From JAWLGW01 sp964569055 (GTDB lineage Bacteria; Planctomycetota; J058), in the NCBI GenBank assembly GCA_964569055.1, contig CAZMSZ010000228.1, positions 1 to 12,099 of the forward strand: a stretch of DNA of 12,099 nucleotides. Direction: 5' to 3'. The position numbers and the translations under genes were made by a program. This document shows positions 5,994-12,099 of the stretch, piece after piece. Position 1 is the first letter of the stretch. The number at the start of each line of letters is the position of its first letter. The notes beneath the pieces were generated by a model. It had not been told where the DNA came from and did not search any database. It saw nothing but the letters and a program-made list of their open reading frames with translations.

Positions 5994-7226
5994 ATGAGCA
6001 GCATCAGTCGAAGCCTCCTGGCGATCCTCGTCGGCACGAGCGCGACCGTCGGCGCGATCGGCTACGCGGTCGCGACGAACGAGCACGGAGATCAGGCCGA
6101 GCATCACGCCGACGACGCGGACGACCACGACGACGCGGACGACCACGACGACGCGGACGACCACGACGACGCGGACGACCACGACGACGCGGAACAGGAG
6201 CATCGGGCAGAGCACGGCGGACACGCGAACGCCGTGTATCGGGTCACCCGCCCGCTCCGAAAGGACACGGAGCTCACCCGCGACTACGTGTGCCAGATCC
6301 ACGCCATCCGGCACATCGAGGTGCGGGCGCTCGAGCGCGGCTACCTCGAGGAGACGCTCATCGACGAGGGACGCTTCGTCGAGAAGGGCCAGAAGATGTT
6401 CCAGATCATGCCGATCCTCTACCAGGCCGAGCTCGACAAGGCGCGGGCCGAGGCCGAGGCGGCGCGGATCGAGTTCGAGAACACCAAGCTGCTCGAGGAG
6501 AAGAAGGTCGTCTCGGTCAACGAGCTCGCGCTCGCCAAGGCCAAGCTCGACCAGGCCAAGGCCGAGGTGGCGCTGTGCGAGGCGCATCGCCGGCTGACCG
6601 CGATCAACGCCCCGTTCGACGGGATCATGGGGCTCCTCGAGGTCCGGGCCGGGAGCCTCCTGGAGGAGGGCGAGCTGCTCACGACGCTCTCCGACAACAG
6701 CACGATGTGGGTCTACTTCAACGTGAGCGAGGCCGAGTACATCGAGTACCAGCAGCACGAGGACGAGCGCGCCTCCGTCAAGGTGGAGCTGATCCTGGCG
6801 AACGGGCAGGTGTTCGACCAGCCAGGCGTGATCGAGACGATCGCGGCGGACTTCAACAACGAGACCGGGACCGTCGCCTTCCGCGCGACGTTCCCCAACC
6901 CGACCGGGCTGCTGCGGCACGGCGAGACCGGGAACGTGCGCCTGACGACGACCCTACCGAAGGCCCTGCTGATCCCGCAGAAGGCGACCTTCGAGGTGCT
7001 CGACCACCGCTACGTGTTCGTGGTGGGCGAGGACGGCGAGGTCGAGCAGCGGCGGGTCTCGATCGCCGAGGAGCTGCCCCACCTGTTCGTCGTGGCGGAC
7101 GGGCTCGAGGAGGACGAGCAGATCCTGCTCGAGGGGCTGCGGCGCGTGCAGAACGGGCAGCGGATCCGCACCGACTACCAGGAGCCCGCGACCGTCATGG
7201 CGCAGCTCGACGTGCCGGCGGACTGA
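5994..7226 (+). CDS. RND efflux periplasmic adaptor (membrane fusion protein) with His/Asp-rich linker
   Basis: The adaptor links the inner-membrane RND pump to the outer-membrane channel. In the 410 residues an uncleaved anchor or signal helix (about 6-27) comes first, with no lipobox Cys. A linker at 28-80 follows, holding ten His and four exact DDADDH repeats. Then come the first lipoyl half (HIEVRALERGYLEE from 107), an alpha-hairpin coiled coil (about 143-200), the second lipoyl half (APFDGIMGLLEVRAGS from about 206), a beta-barrel domain starting MWVYFNVSEAEY (238-249) and the membrane-proximal domain. Such a linker is absent from standard AcrA- or MexA-type adaptors. It is the first gene of the three-gene operon; the pump gene starts 10 bases after its stop. 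A weak GAGG lies about 12 bases before the ATG. Confidence 0.94.
   Translation: MSSISRSLLAILVGTSATVGAIGYAVATNEHGDQAEHHADDADDHDDADDHDDADDHDDADDHDDAEQEHRAEHGGHANAVYRVTRPLRKDTELTRDYVCQIHAIRHIEVRALERGYLEETLIDEGRFVEKGQKMFQIMPILYQAELDKARAEAEAARIEFENTKLLEEKKVVSVNELALAKAKLDQAKAEVALCEAHRRLTAINAPFDGIMGLLEVRAGSLLEEGELLTTLSDNSTMWVYFNVSEAEYIEYQQHEDERASVKVELILANGQVFDQPGVIETIAADFNNETGTVAFRATFPNPTGLLRHGETGNVRLTTTLPKALLIPQKATFEVLDHRYVFVVGEDGEVEQRRVSIAEELPHLFVVADGLEEDEQILLEGLRRVQNGQRIRTDYQEPATVMAQLDVPAD
6111..6192 (+). repeat. 18-base tandem repeat, 4.6 copies, encoding DDADDH
   Basis: The unit GACGACGCGGACGACCAC occurs four times without any mismatch (6111-6128, 6129-6146, 6147-6164, 6165-6182), followed by ten bases of a fifth copy. 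The unit is a multiple of three, so gain or loss by slippage would keep the adaptor in frame. The encoded residues are 40-66 of the adaptor. Perfect identity of the copies at wobble positions points to recent expansion. Confidence 0.97.
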
Positions 7227-7236
7227 GGGCGCGCCG

Positions 7237-10200
7237 ATGTTCGCCAAGTTCATCCACCGCCCGGTGCTGGCCATCGTGACCTCGGTCGCGGTGATCTTCC
7301 TCGGCCTGCTCGCGATGCGGTCGCTGCCGATCAGCCAGTTCCCCGCGATCGCGCCGCCGCGCGTCATGGTCGCGATCGCCTACCCCGGCGCGAGCGCCGA
7401 CGTCCTGATCAAGTCCACCCTGATCCCGCTGGAGCGCTCGATCAACGGCGTGCCGGGGATGAAGTACCTGGTCTCCGACGCGACGAGCGCGGGCGAGGCC
7501 ACGATCCAGGTGATCTTCGAGCTCGGCACAGACCCGAGCTCGGCGGTGGTCAACGTCAAGAACCGGGTCGACCGGGTCATGAACCTGCTGCCGGAGCTGG
7601 TGCGGCGCGAGGGCGTCATCGTCTCGCCCGTCCAGGCCAGCATGCTGATGTACGTGAACCTGTACAGCACCGACGCGCACGCCGACCAGAAGTTCGCCTA
7701 CAACTACGCGAACGTCTATCTGCTCCCGGAGCTCCAGCGGATCCCAGGGATCGGCCGGGCGCGGATCCTCGGCAACCGCCTCTACGCGATGCGGATCTGG
7801 CTCAAGCCCGACCGAATGCGCGCGTACGAGGTCTCCACCGAGGAGGTGATGGAGGCGATCGACGAGCAGAGCGTGATCGGCCGCCCGGGCCGCACCGGCC
7901 AGGCCACCGGTAAGCGCTCGCAGTCGCTGGAGTACGTGCTGGTCTACCAGGGTCGGTACAACACGGCCGAGCAGTACGAGAACATCATCATCCGCGCCAC
8001 GCCGGAGGGCGAGTTCCTGCGGCTGAAGGACATCGCGGAGGTCGAGCTCGACAGCGAGTTCTACGACATCTACTCCAACCTCGACGGCCACCCCTCGGCC
8101 GCCATCGTGCTGAAGCAGAGCGTCGGCAGCAACGCCAGCGAGGTGGTCCGCGCGGTCAAGGCGAAGCTCGAGGAGCTCAAGCCTTCGTTCCCGCCCAACA
8201 CCGACTACAAGATCAGCTACGACGTCTCCGACTTCCTCGACGCGTCCACCGACAAGGTCGTGCACACCCTGCTCGAGGCGTTCGTGCTCGTGGCGGTGGT
8301 GGTGTTCCTGTTCCTCGGGGACTGGCGCTCCACGCTGATCCCGAGCCTGGCGGTCCCGGTCTCGCTGATCGGCGCGTTCATCTTCATGCAGGCGTTCGGG
8401 TTCACGATCAACCTCGTGACGCTGTTCGCGCTGGTGCTCGCCATCGGCATCGTGGTGGACAACGCCATCGTCGTGGTCGAGGCGGTCCACGCCGAGATGC
8501 ACGAGGAGGGCCTCTCGCCCTACGCCGCATCGGCCAAGGTGCTGAACGAGATCAGCGGGGCCGTGATCGCGATCACCGTCATGATGGCCGCGGTGTTCGT
8601 GCCGGTCGCGTTCATGACGGGGCCGGTGGGCGTCTTCTACCGGCAGTTCTCCGTCACCATGGCCTCGGCGATCATCCTCTCGGGCGTGGTCGCGCTCACG
8701 CTGACGCCGGTGCTGTGCGCCATGCTCCTGCGCAAGCACGGCCCCCCGCGCCGTACGCCGCTCAGCCTGTTCCTGCGCGCGTTCGACGCGGTGTTCCAGC
8801 GGGTCACCGACGCGTACGTGGCGGTGCTGCGGGTGATCGTGCCGCGGCCGGTGCTGACGATCGCGCTGCTCGTGGGGATCGGCGCCGGCGTGTACGTCAC
8901 GAGCCAGGCGCTGCCGGTCGGCTTCATCCCGAACGAGGACCAGGGGATGATCTACGCGATCATCCAGACGCCCCCCGGCGCGACGCTCGAGCGGACCAAC
9001 GCGGTCGCCCAGCGGCTGCAGGCCATCGCCGAGGAGGTCGAGGGGGTGGAGTCGGTCTCCTCGCTGGCGGGCTACGAGATCCTCACCGAGGGGCGCGGCT
9101 CCAACGCGGGCACCTGCCTGATCAACCTGAAGCACTGGTCCGAGCGGCGCTCGGTCCACGAGATCATCGAGGAGCTCGAGGAGCGGGCCCGCGACCTCGG
9201 GGCGACCCTCGAGTTCTTCGAGCCGCCCGTGGTCCCGGGGTACGGCGCGGCCGGCGGCTTCGCGCTCCGCATGCTCGACAAGACCAACAGCGGCGACTAC
9301 CGCGCGTTCGACCAGGTCACCAACGAGTTCATGGCGGCCCTCCGCGAGCGCGAGGAGCTGACGGGTCTGTTCACGTTCTACGCCGCCAACTACCCGCAGT
9401 ACGAGCTGTTGATCGACAACCAGGCCGCCATGCAGAAGGGCGTCTCGATCGGGAAGGCCCTCGACACGCTCGACATCCTGGTCGGGAGCACGTACGAGCA
9501 GGGCTTCATCCGCTTCGAGCGGTTCTTCAAGGTCTACACCCAGGCCGCCCCCAAGTACAGGCGGATGCCGTCGGACATCCTGAACCTGTCCGTGAAGAGC
9601 GAGCACGGCGAGATGGTGCCGTACTCCGCGTTCATGAAGCTGCACAAGCGGCAGGGCCCCAACGAGATCACCCGCTACAACCTCTACAACTCGGCCGCGA
9701 TCCGCGGCGAGCCGGCTCCGGGCTACACGAGCGCCGACGCCATGGCCGCGGTCGAGGAGGTCGCCGAGGAGACGCTCCCGCGCGGCTACGACATCGCCTG
9801 GGAGGGCCTGTCCTTCGACGAGGCCCGCCGGGGCAACGAGGCGCTGTACATCTTCCTGATCGTGCTGGGGTTCGTGTACCTCGTCCTCGCCGGCCAGTAC
9901 GAGAGCTTCCTGCTCCCGCTCGCGGTGATCGTCTCGCTCCCCGCCGGGGTGCTGGGCTCGTTCGCCCTGCTCCGCTACATGGGGCTGGCGAACGACATCT
10001 ACGCGCAGATCGGGCTGATCATGCTGGTCGGCCTGCTCGGCAAGAACGCGGTCCTCATCGTGGAGTTCGCGGCGCAGGAGCACCGACGAGGGAGCACCGT
10101 CCTCGAGGCCGCGCTGGCGGGCGCGCGGGTGCGCTTCCGCGCGATCCTCATGACGTCGTTCGCGTTCATCGCGGGCCTGGTCCCGCTCGTGGTCGCCACG

Positions 10201-10398
10201 GGGCCGGGCGCCGTCGGCAACCGCACGATCGGCTCCTCCGGCCTGGGCGGCATGCTCGTGGGCACGCTGCTCGGCGTGCTCCTGATCCCGGGCCTCTACT
10301 ACATCTTCGGGAAGCTGGGCGAAGGGCGCGCCCTGATCCGCGACGAAGAAGACTGGCCGCTCACGGAAGGAGACGCTCCCGATGCACCCGTGGCCTGA
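7237..10398 (+). CDS. RND multidrug efflux pump, HAE1 (AcrB-like) inner-membrane subunit
   Basis: A proton-driven transporter that takes substrates from the periplasm or inner membrane. Its 1053 residues match the usual length of about 1030-1050. It begins MFAKFIHRPVLAIV (helix 1) with PISQFPAIAPP (31-41). Two large periplasmic domains lie at about 30-340 and 560-865, between twelve membrane helices. Helix 4 reads LAIGIVVDNAIVVVEA with Asp408 and Glu415; helix 10 reads GLLGKNAVLIVEFA with Lys936, matching AcrB Lys940. The position of AcrB Asp408 is Asn409 here. The absence of the DFG and VDG motifs of heavy-metal (CzcA) pumps places it in the hydrophobe/amphiphile class, so antibiotics, detergents or lipids are more likely substrates than metals, but the sequence does not name one. 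Its last codons overlap the outer-membrane factor gene by 17 bases. Confidence 0.96.
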   Translation: MFAKFIHRPVLAIVTSVAVIFLGLLAMRSLPISQFPAIAPPRVMVAIAYPGASADVLIKSTLIPLERSINGVPGMKYLVSDATSAGEATIQVIFELGTDPSSAVVNVKNRVDRVMNLLPELVRREGVIVSPVQASMLMYVNLYSTDAHADQKFAYNYANVYLLPELQRIPGIGRARILGNRLYAMRIWLKPDRMRAYEVSTEEVMEAIDEQSVIGRPGRTGQATGKRSQSLEYVLVYQGRYNTAEQYENIIIRATPEGEFLRLKDIAEVELDSEFYDIYSNLDGHPSAAIVLKQSVGSNASEVVRAVKAKLEELKPSFPPNTDYKISYDVSDFLDASTDKVVHTLLEAFVLVAVVVFLFLGDWRSTLIPSLAVPVSLIGAFIFMQAFGFTINLVTLFALVLAIGIVVDNAIVVVEAVHAEMHEEGLSPYAASAKVLNEISGAVIAITVMMAAVFVPVAFMTGPVGVFYRQFSVTMASAIILSGVVALTLTPVLCAMLLRKHGPPRRTPLSLFLRAFDAVFQRVTDAYVAVLRVIVPRPVLTIALLVGIGAGVYVTSQALPVGFIPNEDQGMIYAIIQTPPGATLERTNAVAQRLQAIAEEVEGVESVSSLAGYEILTEGRGSNAGTCLINLKHWSERRSVHEIIEELEERARDLGATLEFFEPPVVPGYGAAGGFALRMLDKTNSGDYRAFDQVTNEFMAALREREELTGLFTFYAANYPQYELLIDNQAAMQKGVSIGKALDTLDILVGSTYEQGFIRFERFFKVYTQAAPKYRRMPSDILNLSVKSEHGEMVPYSAFMKLHKRQGPNEITRYNLYNSAAIRGEPAPGYTSADAMAAVEEVAEETLPRGYDIAWEGLSFDEARRGNEALYIFLIVLGFVYLVLAGQYESFLLPLAVIVSLPAGVLGSFALLRYMGLANDIYAQIGLIMLVGLLGKNAVLIVEFAAQEHRRGSTVLEAALAGARVRFRAILMTSFAFIAGLVPLVVATGPGAVGNRTIGSSGLGGMLVGTLLGVLLIPGLYYIFGKLGEGRALIRDEEDWPLTEGDAPDAPVA

Positions 10399-11812
10399 CC
10401 GGAGGTCCGCCGGCCCGCTCGCGCTCGCGGCGTCGCTGGCGCTGCTGGGCGCCGGCTGCGTGCCCGACATGCAGCGCGAGCTGAGGGAGCCCGTCACCAA
10501 GGTGCCCGAGACGTACGGCGGGGCCTCCGACCCGCTCAACTCGGCGAACGTGGGCCTCGAGGAGTTCTTCACCGACCCGCGGCTCCGCGCGCTGATCGAC
10601 GGCGCGCTGCAGCACAACCAGGAGCTCAACATCGCGCTGCTCGAGATCGACGTGGCGCAGTTCGAGGTGCTGGCGCGCGAGGGCGAGTACCTCCCCAAGG
10701 TGAGCCTCGCCGCGGGCGCGGGCCTGGAGAAGGTCGGCGAGGACACGAGCCAGGGGCGCGCCGACGAGGCCCTCGACGTCCCCGAGCACCTGCCCGACTA
10801 CCTGGTGGGCCTGCGCGCCTCCTGGGAGATCGACATCTGGGGCAAGCTGCGCGACGCCACCGACGCGGCCACCAAGCGCTACCTCTCGACCGTCGAGGGC
10901 CGCAAGTTCATGGTGACCGGCCTGGTCGCGGAGGTGGCCGACTCGTACTACGAGCTGTTGGCCCTCGACAACGAGCTCGACGTCCTCGAGCAGAACATCG
11001 CGCTGCAGGAGCAGGCGCTCGAGATCGTCAAGCTGCAGAAGCTCGTGGGCAAGGTCACCGAGCTGGCCGTGAAGCGGTTCGAGGCCGAGGTGCTCAAGAA
11101 CCGGAGCCGCCGGTACGCCATCCGGCAGCGGATCGTCGAGACCGAGAACCTGCTCAACTTCCTGGTCGGCAGGTTCCCCCAGCGGGTCGAGCGCGACTGG
11201 CGGGGGTTCATGGCGACCACCCCCGCCTACGTCCACGCGGGGGTGCCCGCCGAGCTGCTGGAGAACCGCCCCGACATCCGGCAGGCGGAGCTGGCGCTCG
11301 CGGCGTCCAAGCTCGACGTGGGCGTGGCGCGGGCGGGGTTCTACCCCTCGCTCGAGATCAACGCCGGGGTCCTCTACAACTCGTTCAAGGCCGCGACCCT
11401 GGTCGACACCCCCGCCTCGCTGGCGTACCTCGTCCTGGCGGAGCTCTCGCAGCCGCTGTGGAATCGCAAGGAGCTCAAGGCGGAGTACTTCACGGCGGGC
11501 TCCAAGCAGCTCCAGGCGGTCTTCGACTACGAGCGCACGATCCTGCGGGCGTTCAACGAGGTCTCGAGCTCCCTGGCCCGGGTCCAGAACCTCCAGCAGA
11601 GCTACGAGCTGCGGGCGCAAGAGGTCGAGCGCCTCGACGAGTCGATCGAGATCTCGGGCGACCTGTTCAAGTCCGCGCGGGCCGACTACCTCGAGGTGCT
11701 GCTGACGCGGCGCGAGGCCCTCGAGGCCAAGATGGAGCTGATCGAGACCAAGCGCGCGCAGATGGGCGCGGTGGTGAAGCTGTATCGCGCCCTGGGAGGC
11801 GGCTGGCGGTAG
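10382..11812 (+). CDS. Outer-membrane efflux factor, TolC/OprM-type lipoprotein
   Basis: This is the outer-membrane channel and periplasmic tunnel of the pump. Of its 476 residues, 1-25 form a signal peptide ending LLGAGC, and Cys26 is a likely lipid-attachment site, as in OprM-type factors; Gly at -3 makes the lipobox slightly atypical. Two homologous outer-membrane-efflux repeats follow. The first begins FFTDPRLRALIDGALQHNQE and includes WEIDIWGKLRDA (148-159) and a long coiled region (about 175-255). The second begins ELLENRPDIRQAELALAAS (about 291 onward) with ARAGFYPSL. The start is set by AAGGAG (10367-10372), nine bases before the ATG, inside the pump gene; the overlap implies translational coupling. 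It is the last gene of the operon, followed by a region with strong inverted repeats. Confidence 0.95.
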   Translation: MHPWPDRRSAGPLALAASLALLGAGCVPDMQRELREPVTKVPETYGGASDPLNSANVGLEEFFTDPRLRALIDGALQHNQELNIALLEIDVAQFEVLAREGEYLPKVSLAAGAGLEKVGEDTSQGRADEALDVPEHLPDYLVGLRASWEIDIWGKLRDATDAATKRYLSTVEGRKFMVTGLVAEVADSYYELLALDNELDVLEQNIALQEQALEIVKLQKLVGKVTELAVKRFEAEVLKNRSRRYAIRQRIVETENLLNFLVGRFPQRVERDWRGFMATTPAYVHAGVPAELLENRPDIRQAELALAASKLDVGVARAGFYPSLEINAGVLYNSFKAATLVDTPASLAYLVLAELSQPLWNRKELKAEYFTAGSKQLQAVFDYERTILRAFNEVSSSLARVQNLQQSYELRAQEVERLDESIEISGDLFKSARADYLEVLLTRREALEAKMELIETKRAQMGAVVKLYRALGGGWR

Positions 11813-11851
11813 TGGACCGCTCGTGATGACGTGAACCCAGCCTCCGGGACG

Positions 11852-11960
11852 AGGAGCGTCAACAGAAGGTGAGCGCCAGGAATGGCCAGAGCGGCTCTCG
11901 CAGCTCGACCACGACAGGCGAGAGCAACTTCCTCATTCCTGTTCCCTGTTGACGCTTCCT
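11852..11960. repeat. Nested inverted repeat (three-segment hairpin) after the efflux operon
   Basis: Three pairs of perfect inverted repeats nest symmetrically: AGCGTCAACAG (11855-11865) with CTGTTGACGCT (11946-11956), AGGAATG (11878-11884) with CATTCCT (11934-11940), and GCTCTCGC (11894-11901) with GCGAGAGC (11918-11925), around a 16-base loop. The outer stem gains AGG/CCT (11852-11854 with 11958-11960) past one bulged T. In all, 29 base pairs stack in nested order within 109 bases. Possible roles are a structured RNA, a terminator or processing site for the operon mRNA, or the remnant of a small palindromic mobile repeat. There is no long T run, so it is not a classical intrinsic terminator. 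Confidence 0.75.
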
Positions 11961-11992
11961 GTTTCGGATTCGGAGTTGCTTCTCCTCGACTC

Positions 11993-12021
11993 CGGTCCAC
12001 GGGCCGTGAAGCTCTGGACCG
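11993..12021. repeat. Second hairpin in the operon downstream region
   Basis: CGGTCCA (11993-11999) pairs perfectly with TGGACCG (12015-12021) around a 15-base loop. A second TGGACCG follows the last gene directly (11813-11819) and could pair with the same left arm, enclosing the large hairpin. I see no gene in 11813-12099; short minus-strand reading frames there have no family resemblance, and no promoter or tRNA is evident. Confidence 0.4.
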
Positions 12022-12099
12022 CCTCGGGGTGACCGGCGGGGTGGTCGCAGGCGTGGCGCGCCTCCCCCCATCCGATGACGGCACCGTCGGTACGGCGCG

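Noticed and set aside
5913..6920. Minus-strand frame with VVVR-type repeats opposite the adaptor
   Set aside because: The repeats are only the complement of the 18-base tandem repeat, and the adaptor on the plus strand is unmistakable.
7237..10398. Heavy-metal (CzcA-type) pump assignment prompted by the His-rich adaptor
   Set aside because: Helix 4 lacks the DFG and VDG motifs, and the N-terminal PISQFPAIAPP region is HAE1-like.
7195..10746. An 1183-codon open frame on the minus strand opposite the pump gene
   Set aside because: It is a shadow of the GC-rich pump gene. The product is a low-complexity mix of Arg, His, Asp, Val and Leu with no domain, whereas the plus strand encodes a clear RND protein.
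11852..11960. Integron attC site
   Set aside because: The palindrome with AAC and GTT in its arms is suggestive, but the outer sequences do not fit the RYYYAAC and GTTRRRY core sites and no integrase or cassette is seen.
11859..12071. Short minus-strand genes at the right end, including a 25-residue peptide starting at 11933
   Set aside because: They run through the nested palindrome, have no recognisable family and no consistent codon bias; a peptide beginning MRKLLSP cannot be excluded but is unsupported.

Overview
The window comes from a very GC-rich Gram-negative bacterium. A complete tripartite efflux pump with an outer-membrane factor implies two membranes. Coding regions have strongly GC-biased third codon positions. 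The mix of a membrane H+-pyrophosphatase, a SpoIID/LytB-domain protein outside a sporulation locus, an arginase and a pump of the subtype also seen in Bacteroidetes, Planctomycetes and Myxococcota suggests a myxobacterium-like (Myxococcota) chromosome. That is an inference from protein style; no rRNA or marker search was possible.

Layout. (1) Positions 1-639, minus strand: the N-terminal 213 codons of a pyrophosphate-energized ion pump (hppA), cut by the window edge, with a good promoter (722-750) and an untranslated leader that can fold. (2) 870-3375, plus strand: ruvB (Holliday-junction branch migration motor) followed after 16 bases by a membrane-anchored SpoIID/LytB-domain peptidoglycan enzyme. 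(3) 3380-5179, minus strand, convergent with (2): arginase (rocF), then a 90-residue protein of unknown function overlapping a small AbiEii-like nucleotidyltransferase. The last two look like a two-gene toxin-antitoxin-type module with less GC-biased codon use than its neighbours, possibly acquired. (4) 5346-5756, plus strand: a small unknown protein with an N-terminal membrane or signal segment, divergent from rocF. (5) 5994-11812, plus strand: a three-gene efflux operon of periplasmic adaptor (MFP), inner-membrane HAE1-type RND pump and lipoprotein-type outer-membrane factor, with a 10-base gap and a 17-base overlap between genes. (6) 11813-12099: noncoding as far as can be seen, but it holds a striking nested inverted repeat of about 109 bases and a second hairpin.

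How the parts work together. Region 5 is the only clear multi-gene machine: the pump takes substrate from the periplasm or inner membrane, driven by the proton gradient, and expels it through the adaptor and outer-membrane channel. The adaptor has a His/Asp-rich linker built from an 18-base tandem repeat, which raises the question of metal binding. The pump has Asn where AcrB has Asp408. The H+-pyrophosphatase also contributes to ion gradients, but nothing in the sequence links it to the pump. Regions 1-3 otherwise look like ordinary housekeeping genes with a small inserted module. No tRNA, rRNA, CRISPR array, insertion sequence or integrase was seen.
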